From assembly GCA_003313425.1 (NCBI GenBank), contig NHZP01000002.1:1364001-1428000 (forward strand): 64,000 bases of DNA. The letters are read 5' to 3'. Below, piece by piece: positions 23,047 to 34,652 of the stretch. The notes below the pieces were generated by a model, which ran no database searches, had not been told where the DNA came from, and was given only the letters and a program-made list of their open reading frames with translations. Source of the DNA: Pseudopyrenochaeta lycopersici (lineage: Eukaryota; Ascomycota; Dothideomycetes; Pleosporales; Pseudopyrenochaetaceae). Numbering within the stretch: the first letter of the stretch is position 1; every line of letters starts with the position of its first letter. Both the position numbers and the translations under genes were made by a program.

Positions 23047-25554
23047 TCAAAAGTGACTGTCCTTGCGAATCTGATCCACACCATCCTGCCCACCAATCTC
23101 GTCTTGAAAAAGGACTGGTGTACCAAGCTTCTCTCTCAGAACCACCTTCCTTACTTGATCTCCAGCGTTGGTCTCCAACGTCTCCAACAGGACCGCCGCA
23201 GCGTCCTTCAACAACGTAGGTGCGCAATCTTCCGCACACTGCGCGAGAATATACCCAGTCATGCGAGGAAGGTGATTTTCTTCCTCGATGTACTTTGGCC
23301 CAAACTTCTTGACGAGCTTGTCATGGCATCTGTCCCTCACGGATTGGAGCAAATGCCAGCACGTCCGGTGGAGGGTGAGATAATCGAACGCGAGCTCGAG
23401 AATCTCGTCTTGTACACCGATCCGTAGGATTTGTAAGAAGCTAGTGACCGAGACCTTCCTTATAGGGGCTGCAAAGGAGCTGGCGAAAGGTCTAGAATGT
23501 TTACAAAGAATCGGAAAAAGGCGTTCTTCGCCCATCATTTCCCGTCCAGCGCACTGCTCCAATACTTTCCTCACATCTTGCACACGAAGCTCAGAACGCG
23601 GTTCATTGGAACAATAGCGATCCTTGAAGATTTGCGTGATAGGAGCCATCTCTATAAGTCCTCTCGGGCCTCGCTTTGATCTTTTCATATTCGTAGGTAG
23701 TTGTGGTGCACATCCTGACGCGAAAATCGCTGCCGATGCTCCCACAGCCATGTTCAAGTGCTTGATATAGTGCCCCTGGGGGCGAGGTGCATTGCCAATA
23801 AAGAATAAAGAAAAGTCTTTAGTGTCCCTGATCGCAAAGAGGAGCTTCATGTCGAGCCACTCTCGCTTGAGAAGCTTCTCTTCGAGCACAACACTGTACA
23901 AATGCGCACAGGAAATTATGAAGCCCCAAGCGTTCGTAAATTGGATGCTTATTGTGTGTATTTGTGTTTGGATGTAGTATTTCCACAAGCCACAAGCCCA
24001 GGGGTGTTGGCGAAGGAGATAGTAAGGAGGCGGGACGGTTCGACGCTGCAAGTCTTTGCATGCCACTCGATGTGGATCACTCAAGAAGTATGTGAAGATG
24101 TTATTAGAGAGATTTGTCATCTGCTGCTCATGCTCTGCCGACAAAGTGGTGATCTGTAGGCCTTTGTGCAGCTCGAGTATTTCCTTAATGGACTTCCGCG
24201 CAAATGACGCCACCGTAGAAACCCTAAAGAACGCCTGTTCGACCTGATCACGAAGTCGAATGTGAATATCAAGGTACAGCTGAGTAGCGAGCGCCATTGC
24301 AAGAGTGACCTTTCTGGTCTGAAGCATGTCGCGCAGACTACGGGTCATTTCGTCTTCTGCTGGTGAAGGTTGGAACTCCGTGATCAAGGCCACCAACTCC
24401 GGAAGTATCTTTAGGGCAATGCTTTGATCTTCATAAAACTTCTCGCGAGCAGACTTTTTTGTTCGATCGCTGGTCGGGTCATATTCTGTCAAGACTCCTG
24501 CCCTAAACTCTGGTACCTTGCCCGGCTGCTGAATCTCTAAGAATAATGTCATCAGGCTTAGCGGTATCATGAATATTGCATCTGCAACATCATACATGCG
24601 GAAGTTGAATTCGTCTCCAGCCTGTTCCTTATGTTCTGGGAGTGTGCCATGATTGATACACTGACGATAGTATACAAAGTAGAGCATATCCTTGATTCCA
24701 CCGTGCTCCACAAAATGCTCGTTGCAGTCGTCTTCCAAAGAGCGTGCGAGGCTTATGGCGAAATCTGTTACAAGAGATGTGGTGACTATATCATACATTC
24801 CGCATTTATAGCCTTCCCAGGTTTGGCCGACCGTGGATCGCAGTCTGCTGAAATCCCCTATGAGAAGTTGTGCGACAAGGAAATCTTCCTCGATGCCCTC
24901 TGGTATCTCAGCCCTATATTTCAGGTCTTCCTTGCTGGTTGACCACGGTGTGACAAGAGACCTCAAACTTCCTGTGGGCAAGAACGATCTCAAACCGATA
25001 TCCACATTGACAAACATGTCCTGGAGTTCTTCAAGGCTTGAGGGAGGGTGCATTCGTACAGTAAACCCAGCAACATAGCGAAGAGCTAGGATGTGACGAA
25101 CTTTTTTCAAGACTCTTAGAAGGGCTGCATGATTAGTATCGGATTGCTGATCGCTTGCGCTTTGTTGGGGTAACAAGGTGGTGGAATAGTACTCGCGGAT
25201 TGCGATTGCTCGATCGAGAATGAAGCTAAAACTAGCTGGCACTTCGACAGGAGGTTCTTCTTGTGCTTTGATGAATTCAGCTAGCACAGTGTATTCACTC
25301 ATCGGGATGGTACGGGTCGAGATTACATTCACCGATTGTTGGACAGACTTTCCTTTTGATCGGCCTGCGTCTGTGGATGTGGTGCTGCTTTGTTCTAGCT
25401 CGTTTTCAAAGCCGAACTTGTTGGCAGTAATTGCAAGCCATGAGGTAATGTCGCTGCGGCTCATATAAGTAGGCAACCATGGAAGCCAATAGATGCCTTA
25501 CTGAGTGTCTTTTTGGTACTGCTGGTATGTACTCAGCACATTTTTGGGTAGCAT
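23047..25554 (-). CDS. DUF6604-type fungal protein
   Basis: Exons 25502-25554 and 23047-25453, separated by a 48-nt intron (GTAAGG...GCAG); 819 residues. The first exon supplies MLPKNVLSTYQQYQKDT, and splicing joins it to H-DITSWLAITANKFGF. Together they give the 'YxxYKxDTxxIxxWLAxTA' N-terminal signature that I associate with DUF6604. The rest is helical without a catalytic motif I recognise; a basic linker (KRSKRGPRG) lies near residue 590. Relatives are large, lineage-restricted fungal proteins of unknown function. Without the small first exon the signature would be cut in half, which favours this model over a start within the large exon. The last exon ends in open sequence at a TGA; a further 3' exon is possible but not needed. 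Confidence 0.78.
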
Positions 25555-26078
25555 ATTGATAGTCCAGGAAAGAGAGGGCGAGAAAGCTAGATTAGACTGC
25601 TCATTTGCGAAGAATACAAAGTAAGTGAAGAAAAATGGCAGAAAGTCGAGTTCGCTCCAGTGAAATTCCATGAGAATTCCTGGAAAGAAGCGTTGAGCCA
25701 GGTTAGGGATTCATTAGTGGAAGGCAGGATACGGATTTTGAGAAGCTGTATTTGGAAGTCTTATGATGATCACCCAGCTCGCTTTCCGCAACAAAATATT
25801 CTGTTGGCAGCAAGCGCACCGTGACTAAATTAGATCGATTGACAGTTGACTCAAGCACTGTTTTCAGAGATGGGCAGGCGTAGTGCGCGTAGTGGTGAAT
25901 ACTAAACGGAGAAAACATATAGTGGTCTTACGTTGAGTCAAATTCCTAGACCCCGGGAACCTGAGGCAGAATTGTGTCTTGAAGTTATGAAGGAGATATA
26001 ATAACTCTCTATAAAACGCTGCCTTTGCCCGATAGTCTAATTGCGAAACCCGCCCTGTGTATGATCTGGACTTCGCCT
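25555..26078. other. intergenic between two tandem minus-strand genes
   Basis: Promoter of the DUF6604 gene and 3' flank of the next gene. Short minus-strand frames here (25703-25918, 25864-26082) show no family features. Confidence 0.45.
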
Positions 26079-27870
26079 TCACTCGGTGGAGCCTCGGCCG
26101 CGAGGCGCATACGACTGACTATTAGAAGCAGACGACGAGCTAGGTGTAGCAAAGGCCTGCCCACGGCCGCGGGGAGCATTGAAAGCTCCTCTAGCACCTC
26201 CCCGCTGACCACGATAACCACCACCTTGTGGTTTGGGTTGCATAGGAGTCGGTCTCCAATGTTTCATAAAAAAGTCTTTTCCCACAGCATGTTGCATTCC
26301 CTCCATAGAGCGGACAGAAAGCGGACCACTCTTTTCCTCACGTACCAGAACCACAGCTCGATTCGGCCTGCGCTCCCGCTTCAAGATGGCTCTCAACTGC
26401 GTCAATAGATTGACAAGTTTGCGAAGACTCTCTTGGTTGTTCTCTTCCCAATTCCTAATTCTGTCTGTAGCATCTTCAAACTTAACACGGCGGATTACGC
26501 CAGTATTCGACTCGTATGGCCCAGTGAACAGTAGTTTGGTCCGACCAAACCAGAGTTGATCTTGACAGACAACTGGCCGAAACCTCTCGGGATCGTACTT
26601 TTGTGTCTTCAGCTCCACCATTTGAGAGGTTGGAACGATATGCCCTTTCTGCAAGACTCGAATAGGTGCTCTAAAATCAAACTTCGGTCGCTCTGCCAGG
26701 CCACCGCTGACTGCATTTGCCTCAAACTGAGTGAGTTCATCAGAAACAAGCCCATCATCGTACGCGTCTGCTTCAAAGCGACAGACGACATTGAGAGGGC
26801 CCATAGGATACCTGATCGCACGATAATGACTTGTTGCATCTTCCATGCCCTGTGCAGGCTTGGTGAAGAATTTTTCAAAGTTACAACCATAACTCGCACC
26901 GTCTGAAACCTTCCACCACCGTGACTCCTTTCGTACGAGGATGAGCGTGTTGAATACTAGATAAAGGTCCAGGCGGAATGGGCCGTTTGCCTTCCCTTGT
27001 ACGAATTCTAGAAGAACCCGCAAGTTGTTCCGATCCGCTAAGACGTCGACGTCACCAAACTGGTAGTTCGAGTTCATAACGCTGAGGGCGTGGAACATGG
27101 GCGAGTATGGGTCTCGAGGTTGACGAGCGTAATTATAATCAGCGTATTGAAAGCCACTGTCCCGCTCAAGAGTATGCGGCAAAGCCGGCTGGTGCCACTT
27201 CGCAGGCTCTCCAGGAGCTAGTTCGTGTTAGCTGAAGCTGTCTTCAGTGCAATGAAGGTTTCTAAGTTCACCAAAAATTGTGTTTGTACCATCTGTTGAA
27301 GCTTGCCAATTATAACAGCACAGCAGCTCTGGTTCTTGGTCCCAGGTGACCTTTTGTGGCACTGGAGTGAGAGCATCGGCTTCAATGACTTGAAGAACCT
27401 CGCCTGCATCTCTTGCGACAGCAACACCAAAACGCTGCATTTTCTTCTTCTGTTTCGCTGTCATTTCTTTGGGCAAATCAACTTCATTTCCTGCGAACTC
27501 AAAGTCAATCGTTGCGCCATCTGACACGGGTTCGTTGGTCCCTAGCGTAGCGGTTGCCAGTGCATCACTTTGAAGCTCTTGCCAATTCGAGCCTTGTAAT
27601 GCGAGCCCAATTCTGGCTTCGAAAGACATAGCTATTGGTTCCATTGCTTGCGTGGTTGGAGGTAACATTGATGATACAGCAGGTTCTACAGCTTGATGAT
27701 GAGTGGTACTTCCTTGAACCCTCTGATTCGCTGTAGCTGTTTCTTGATCTTTTGCCCTCTTTCTCCCACGATTACGACCTCTGCCTGACGATCTCTCACT
27801 GGAAGCTTTATTAAATGCGCATAAGTAAAGGTATCGAGGACCAGGCCCATGTGATAAACCTACTGTGCAT
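26079..27870 (-). CDS. Uncharacterised fungal protein, family often labelled 'geranylgeranyl pyrophosphate synthetase'
   Basis: Modelled as exons 27864-27870 (7 nt), 27272-27805 and 26079-27217, with 58- and 54-nt introns; 559 residues. The second splice gives TIFAPGEPAKWHQPALPHTL-ERDSG, a join typical of this family. The N-terminus is RGG-like (SSGRGRNRGRKR), the core has GASYGCNFEKFFTKPAQG, YPMGPLNVVCRFEADA and MVELKTQKYD, and the C-terminus is Gly/Arg-rich (GGGYRGQRGGARGAF). Database labels of 'geranylgeranyl pyrophosphate synthetase' are misleading: the DDxxD motifs of prenyl synthases are absent. RG-rich ends suggest RNA binding, which is inference. The 7-nt first exon (ATG CAC A) is the weakest part; ATG 27668 in exon 2 is the conservative start. 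Confidence 0.75.
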
Positions 27871-29163
27871 GACTATGGCCAACCAAGGTTCAATACTCAC
27901 AGCCAAGATAAGACTGCCGACTCAGGAGTGGAAAATAGGATATTTTCGAGGTGGTAGGTTCTTTCGAAGTGTTCAGAAAAGCAAGATGTCTCTTTTGCTG
28001 CTTTAGGTTCAGATTGCGCTGATAATGAAAGAAGGATTGGCACCGTTCTCCAGGCTACTATATGGCACTTCCCTAACGATACTGCCAAACTGCCAGTTGT
28101 ATCTAGCTGATGTCGTCAAAGCAAATTCTCAAAGCGTCAGAGAAAATGTTGCAGCTGTATACGGGAGAGGCCAAGTCGCGCAATGAGGTCGCGAAAAGGG
28201 TCGCGCTAGCGCAAAATTCTGATTCGTCGCTCGCAGAGACGTGGGATTCGCTCTGGCTGCCGCAATGCCCTGCCCGCCGCAGAGCCTTTACACCATAATT
28301 AGCACTATGCCCTCATCCACTCTGTCGAGCAATGACGAAACTTTTTCGTCTTTGTAAAAGTAGGATTGTGATTTAAAATGTTCTGGAAGAAATTTAAGAT
28401 TGCAGGCGTGTACATTAGCTGGAAAAACGAGGGAAAGGGCAGTTGAGAGACAAGTTCTGGATGAGCGGCGATGAGTGGCCGAGAAGCGGCTTCGTTCTGA
28501 GTTTATGAGGGCTTCGAACTATATAAACAATGGCTCTCCCGATCTATTGCCGGAAGACCTGTTGGTTATTGAGTTCGCTGTTCCAATGTTTCGCTAAAGC
28601 CCTCGCGTCAGCTACGGCTTGCATCATCCAACACATTTCCAGAAGTTGCCTGATCAGGCAGCTCTATAAGAACACTTCTGGTGCTGGAAAATATTGCGCG
28701 ATACATCTCCACTGAGCTCTCAGAACAGCGTGATTCATGTATGGCCCTAAAAGCAGGCATTGCGGCACGGTTGCAGCCGATCGGGCAGGGGCGGCATTGC
28801 GTGGCCACACCTGTGGTTAAGAGCTTCAGAATGCATCATGCCTCGAACAAGTCACTCTACTGCGTGACAGCATTCGCAAGCGGTCGCTCGTCACCAAGGA
28901 TGTTGCGCGTGCAACAAAACTGCATTGCGGGCCCCCTCCAGCCGACTCACAAGACACAAAGGGTGCGTCAACGACTCGGCCACTAATGGCATCAACGCCG
29001 ACGCAAAATACGCAAAACACCAAGACAGGCTCATGCACAATGTCGCGGCGGTATCCTTCATATCATCTCGCTGTAACCATGTCGTCACTGCTGCTGGTCG
29101 CAATAACTCGGCGCTGCTATCTGGTCTGAGGATTGGTTTCAGGGACCACGCGCTTTGCTTGTT
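27871..29163. other. 1.3-kb region without a confident gene
   Basis: Upstream of the previous gene. A minus-strand frame (27897-28088) shows some protein-like text (CFSEHFERTYHLENILFS) but could not be joined in frame to the downstream exons. A plus-strand frame at 28925-29455 is antisense to a better minus-strand frame and lacks an ATG start. Confidence 0.35.
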
Positions 29164-29427
29164 TCAAATTCTCGCCGTCGCCTCCGCTGCCAGCAAATTG
29201 CCCTTCGTACACCAAAGTCTTGATATTCTTGAGGTCCACTCAACGAGGCTGTGTTCCGCCGCGGGAGAAAGCGAATACGCAATCACATCGCTATCAAGAC
29301 GCTCAATAAGAGTCCGCTGTGCCTGCTCCAGCCAGTTATTGAAGCTCCCCCTGAACCAAGCCTGGGCGCGCCGCTCCAAATTCACAAACCGCAGCTTGGC
29401 TGGCTTGGACTCCGCAAAATCTTGCAT
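29164..29427 (-). CDS. Small hypothetical protein, doubtful
   Basis: An 87-codon frame from ATG 29427 reads with a normal protein composition, for example LRFVNLERRAQAWFRGSFNN and LIERLDSDVIAYSLSPAAEH, and is predicted helical. It would diverge from the GH72 gene with 250 bp between starts. The same frame continues past its TGA for another 70 open codons (to 28891), so an unrecognised intron might extend it. I recognise no family. An overlapping plus-strand frame of 176 codons competes for the same DNA but has no ATG start. Confidence 0.3.
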   Translation of the reverse strand: MQDFAESKPAKLRFVNLERRAQAWFRGSFNNWLEQAQRTLIERLDSDVIAYSLSPAAEHSLVEWTSRISRLWCTKGNLLAAEATARI

Positions 29428-29499
29428 GCCCGCCAACGCTCATCGACTTGGCTAGACAGACGATGAGGGTTGGCAGTTCCACATGTAGGACTCGGGGGG

Positions 29500-29677
29500 T
29501 GCCAACTAATTTGGTGTCGCCTGCCTCAAATACTTTCTTTCCCTGATCCTGTTTGTCTCAATGACTTCTGTTTGAGCCCTTTCTAACCACTTTCCTACTT
29601 ACCCGTCACTCGTTAGACATCCAATTGCTATCTTCTAGTACTCTTTTAATTCTCCTTCCTTTCTTACTGCCGCAATC
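29500..29677 (+). promoter_or_regulatory. CT-rich leader of the GH72 gene
   Basis: The 150 nt before the GH72 start are strongly pyrimidine-rich (CTCCTTCCTTTCTTACTG just ahead of the ATG). Such CT blocks are common near transcription starts of well-expressed filamentous-fungal genes. No TATA box is clear. Function inferred from composition alone. Confidence 0.35.
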
Positions 29678-31084
29678 ATGAAGGTCCTTGCGCTCTCCGT
29701 ACTGAGCGCCGTCATTGCCCCGGTTCTTGCAGGCGTCGCGCCTCGTCAGTCCAAGGGAAAGCTTCCAGCAGTCACAGTCAGAGGCAATGCCTTCTTCGCC
29801 GGCAACAATCGATTCTACGTGCGAGGTGTTGCCTATCAGCCAGGTTTGTTTTCACATGGCGCCTAGGCGGATGTCGCGGATACTGATACCCTTGTAGGTG
29901 GTGCCTCTGGCGCACAGGATCCTTTACTTGACATTCCAGGTTTGAAGCGCGATATCGCAAACTTCAAGTCGCTCGGAATCAACACTATCCGTATTTACAC
30001 GATCGATAACTCAAAGAATCACGATGAGGGTATGAAGCTGCTCGACGATGCTGGTATCTACCTAGCCCTCGATGCCAATACCCCGGAATACTCGCTCAAC
30101 CGTGAGACTGGAGCCACTCTTCACCGTTCATACAACGACGTATACCTACAATCCGTCTTCGCCACCATTGATGCATTTGCCGACTATAACAACCTGCTCC
30201 TCTTCTTCTCCGGTAACGAGGTTATCAACGAGAGGAACAACACCAATGCGGCCCCATATATCAAGGCCGTTACCCGTGACATGAAGCAATACATCTCCAA
30301 CAGGCACTCTCGCGTTATTCCAGTCGGATACTCCGCCGCCGATGTTGCCGAGAACATCGAGCAGCAAGCTCTTTACTTCAACTGTGGATCGGACGACGAG
30401 CGCTCTGACTTCTTCGCTTTCAACGACTACTCGTGGTGTGACCCCTCCTCCTTCACCCGCTCTGGCTGGGATCAGAAGGTCAAGCTATACGAGGACTACA
30501 GCAAGCCCATCTTTCTCTCCGAGTTTGGTTGCATCACCAACAAGCGTGAGTGGGGCGAAATTGCCTCCCTGTACCATACCAACATGACTAGCGTGTACTC
30601 TGGCGGTCTTGTCTACGAGTACACTGTCGAGCCTAACGGTTACGGTCTTGTCGAAGTTGGCAGCGATGGCAAGATTACACCTAATAAGGACTTCGACCGC
30701 CTCAAGGTCGCATATGAGAAGACTGACAACCCGACTGGTGATGGCGGCTACAAGCAGAGCGGCTCCGCATCCGAGTGCCCTGATGAGTCCGAGGAATGGG
30801 AGGTCGAGGGTACCGCGCTCCCCGCTATGCCCACGGGCGCGGCCAAGTTCATGACCAGCGGTGCTGGAACCGGCCCTGGCCTCGACGGTGATGGCTCGCA
30901 CTTTGCTGGTGAGCCAAGTGAGTCTACTGCTACCGCGGGATCTGGCAACCCTACTCGTACACCCAACGGCAGCGCCTCAGGTAACAGCAACAGCCAGGGT
31001 GCTGCTGCTGCTGTTGATATTCCCATCCGCTTCATGGGTATGATCGCTGCGAGTGTTCTCTTTGGTGCTGTGCTTCTATTTTAA
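29678..31084 (+). CDS. GPI-anchored 1,3-beta-glucanosyltransferase (GH72)
   Basis: Exons 29678-29843 and 29898-31084 with a 54-nt intron; 450 residues. A signal peptide covers residues 1-18 (MKVLALSVLSAVIAPVLA). The GH72 fold follows: RFYVRGVAYQPGG, INTIRIYTID, acid/base Glu163 in FFSGNEVINE, and nucleophile Glu264 in IFLSEFGC. The YEYTVEPNGYGLVEV segment closes the catalytic domain. There is no Cys-box (CBM43) module, so this is the shorter Gel/Gas class. A Ser/Gly/Thr-rich linker from about residue 370 leads to a hydrophobic GPI-attachment tail (FMGMIAASVLFGAVLLF). These enzymes cut and rejoin beta-1,3-glucan chains at the plasma membrane and wall, lengthening the glucan network. Confidence 0.95.
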
Positions 31085-32041
31085 AGGAACTGAGCATGCA
31101 GGGTGGATCACATGGAAGGCTGACGACCTGTGAATATCCGTAGGAAATAGATGTAGAACGAGTGTATTTTCTTTGCTTCAGGTGTTCATTATGAGACCTA
31201 CTGTGGTTCTGGCAATAGCCATCAGGTCTTTTCTTATACCAAGTCATTCATTGCAGACATTGCAGGCGCATTCACTTTTCTTTGCCTTTGTGTAGTAATA
31301 CATGGAATATACGCAAAACTCTGACAATTTGCCAGCTGCTGTTCTCTGGTTGATACTAAAATGTTCTCTTTCTTATGCTAATGTAGGATGCATCGAGACC
31401 TCCGGATGATTCGGAAGGTCGCTGGCGCTGCCGTCTGTGCCTGGAAGGATTTGGCCCCCTGTCGAAACGTTTATGCTGTTCTTGAGACGCATTGTCATGG
31501 CTGTACAAGTCGCCATGCTGTGCATTTCTTACAGCGCACAGCCTCGGTTTCTGAGAGGCACTGCTGCTGTTTTGGTATATTCCGGACGTTTTTGACAGCA
31601 GACAGAGAAGAGTTGAGCCTGACAGGGCGCATTTTAGGCAATCAACTCACCCGCCCAAATGCCCGCTAGGCACTGTTAGCGTACGCGGTGTCGAAAACGG
31701 TGCTGTCTGCAACGCACGGATATACGAGGATGACGGTCAGAGCTTGCGAAGGAGCCAGAAGGGCTCACAGCAATTGGTGTATTCAGCTTGATATAGTGCA
31801 ACGGCGTGCAAGCAATAAATAGCACTAGCGCTTTCTAACGTTAGTCTGTGCCATACTGCGCCGCGTACTCGTTCGAGGATTGAGCACAAGACGATCTTCA
31901 CACCCTAATAAGCCAACTAACTGAAAAGCACCTGTCAGAAATGCCATTCTGCTGTCTAAGTCATCTAGCAACTTCGGGGCAAACAACCGTCAGCAGGCAA
32001 AGTGAAATTCCAAACCAACACACTGACAGATCTCAGAATCT
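31085..32041. other. intergenic, GH72 3' side and GT90 promoter
   Basis: A 94-codon frame at 31388-31669 is Cys/His-rich without known features and is taken as chance. No repeat or RNA gene recognised. Confidence 0.45.
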
Positions 32042-33473
32042 ATGGGCAGAACACGAAACTTTCGGCAGCTACCGCTCTATCTTCTAGGCGTCTTCTGCGT
32101 TCTCAGCGTCTTCGCATCAGGGGCCTTGTTCCGCCGTCGCTATAACAATGTGACTACGGAACAAGTACCCAAGCCTCAAGTTCCTCCAAAGAATCACAGA
32201 CCACTTCAGGATACTCTCCCAACACCACCACAGAACCCAGTAGTTCCGGTAGCACTAGAACCTCACATCGAAACGACGATTAAATTGTCGCCCGCAGAGT
32301 GTCATGCCAACTTTCCAGGCCTCTATGCTGAGATAGATCGCTCAGTTGCGCTGAGAAATGAGATAGGAAATGTTACCCTTGCAGATATTGATCTATCCTG
32401 GACAAAGAAAGGAGCAGTACGGGTCCTCATTTACGATCAAAAAGTAAAAGCTTCCTATCGCTACCCTTTTCCGTCTATCCATGCAGCTCAGTAGCTTACA
32501 CTTCTGTAGCTCTACATTATTGAGGCCAAAGTCGACGACACAGGCCATCTTAACCCCCACCTCTTCGCCACCCTTCATCAACTCAACCGCGCTATAGTAT
32601 CTTCACCCTTTTTAATACCCTACATCGAAATGTCCCTTTGCTTAGACGACATACCTGACAAGTTTCACGCTCCTCGCCCCATTTGGGCGTTCTCGAGGCA
32701 TGCCTCTCTGGACTTCGAAATATGGCCAATGCCCGACTTCGGCTACTGGTCATGGCCGCTTGAACTAGTAGGCGAGTATGGACAAATCCGGGCCGAGATG
32801 AAGGCAAGAGAGGTGGAATGGGATACCAAAATCCCCAAGGTGTTTTGGCGAGGAGCGCTCAACAAAAACAAAGAAATAAGAGGAGAGCTTCTCAGAGTCA
32901 CCCGAGAGAAAGAGTGGGCAGATGTGGAAGAAGTCTTTTGGAAGAATCCAGCACAAGTGAGTGATAAGAGTCCGGCTTTATCAATTACAGAGCACTGCAA
33001 ATACCAATTCCTTATGCACACTGAAGGTAAGAACTCTCAAGTACTTTTCCTACCAAATAGAAGTAACGGGATCTCACACTTCAATTTCAGGACGAAGCTA
33101 TTCCGGCCGAGGGAAATACCTGCTCAACTGCGCGTCCATTATGATAAAACATAAAGCTACGTGGATCGAACCGCATTCGCACCTTTTTATTTCCTCAGGA
33201 CCCGACCAGAACGTTGTTGAGGTTGAACGCGACTTCTCCGATCTTGAAGAAAAAGTGGAGGAGCTCCTGCAGAATCCGCTGCGGGGCATGGCCATTGCAA
33301 ATAATAGTGTAGCCACCTTCCGAGATAGATACCTGACTCCAGCAGCGGAAGCGTGTTATTGGAGGCAGCTCTTTCTCTCATGGGCAAATGTGAGCTTCAG
33401 TCCAGACCCCTGGGAGATTGATGAAGAAGGGAGGCAGCGGATAAGAGGGATTCCTTTTGAGACATTTGTGTAA
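32042..33473 (+). CDS. GT90 / CAP10-like glycosyltransferase, type II membrane protein
   Basis: Three exons: 32042-32443, 32510-33026 and 33091-33473, with 66- and 64-nt introns; 433 residues. One membrane span near the N-terminus (LPLYLLGVFCVLSVFASGAL) preceded by basic residues gives a Golgi-type II topology, followed by a Pro-rich stem. The CAP10/DUF821 core shows FEIWPMPDFGYWSWP, PKVFWRGALNKN, HCKYQFLMHTEG, RSYSGRGKYLLNCASI and W-x-EPHSHLF. These are the conserved blocks of protein O-glucosyltransferases (POGLUT/KDELC) and of Cryptococcus Cap10. Intron 2 splits the GRSYSGRGK block. Donor sugar and acceptor are not predictable here. The final residues (IPFETFV) follow the usual family end. 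Confidence 0.9.
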
Positions 33474-34652
33474 GTGAGAGAAGCTGTCTTGTTGGGTGAA
33501 TTTTCTTGACTGATATATTGAATAGTGCTGAATCGCATGACACCTGCTCTTGGTGGAAAAAGCTATTGCACACTTGCTAGAAGTCATTATTGCCTATAAG
33601 CTTGGTTAGAGCAAAAGAATAATCGCAAGCGATGATACCCTTGTTTTGTTAGGGAATGTCCATATTAATGCTTTGATGCACGCCTGTATCCTATGAGGAT
33701 ATGGCTGTTAAACTAGAGCTCGAAAGGAAGACTGTTTGAGCATTCCTCAAAGCAGATGATGGCACCACTCCGCTGAAGGGCACTCAGCTTGAGACAAGGC
33801 AGGACCGCGGGTAGAAATGCGGTACACGCAAGACTTCACATATCGACGGGCCCTTTCACAAAGGCAATTTGGTAGGGCTAAGGCGAATGATCATCCCTAC
33901 TAGAGGTCATTGGCTTTGTATGGGGCATGATGGCGACGGCTAGTTCAAGGTAATCATCGAAAGAGAGGAGATGGGCACGACCAATGCGGAGTCAATGACA
34001 ACAGAGAGCACTAGACCCCATTCACTCGTTATATTCTTGCAACTTCAGATACCAAGCATGTATTGGATTCATATGCGATATCGTTCGCCGGACACCTAGG
34101 GTTATATGGTGACGTAATCTCAAATTGGTTGCCTGTTCTATAGATTTCAAGTTATGCAGCCTTGTTCGAAGTCTAAGTGTTCCGAATATTGCTCAATTTC
34201 AACCAGGATTCCGTGCACGAACTGTCTGATTGGCCCAAGAGCTTTGTGGCTCTGAACGTCAGCCTGAGGGTTTGCTGAGGAGTATAGCCAGGCAAACAAA
34301 TTATACTACTAGAAAAATAAACCTCCATCCAACTGCTTCGTTTTACTCGCTTTCTGAAACCTTGGCCTAGATAGTTTTCTATGCGCAACCTCACTATGTA
34401 GGTCATGCAACTGATTATTCCAACTCTGCGGGGCCCGTGCCTTTACAAAGTCATTGGCTGATCTGCTCTGCGCGTTCCACGGTCGTAACATCGGCTTCTT
34501 ATTCCACGCCCAGACATTGCAGCCTGGGGTCGCACACAAATTCGAGAAGCTTCTCGCCAGTTTCGAATTGTTTAAAGGCTTCGCACACCTCTCCTTACTT
34601 ACTTGCTTGCTCCTCACAGCCGAGCTTTTGGTTTTGCGTCAACTACCCCGCC
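33474..34652. other. 1.2-kb intergenic region, sgt1 promoter
   Basis: Between tandem plus-strand genes. The sgt1 frame is open upstream to a non-ATG codon at 34437, but that stretch is Ser/Leu-rich leader text without conservation. Nothing else supported. Confidence 0.45.

Noticed and set aside
34437..34652. 72-codon N-terminal extension of Sgt1
   Set aside because: No ATG before 34653, and the TPR begins immediately at that Met.
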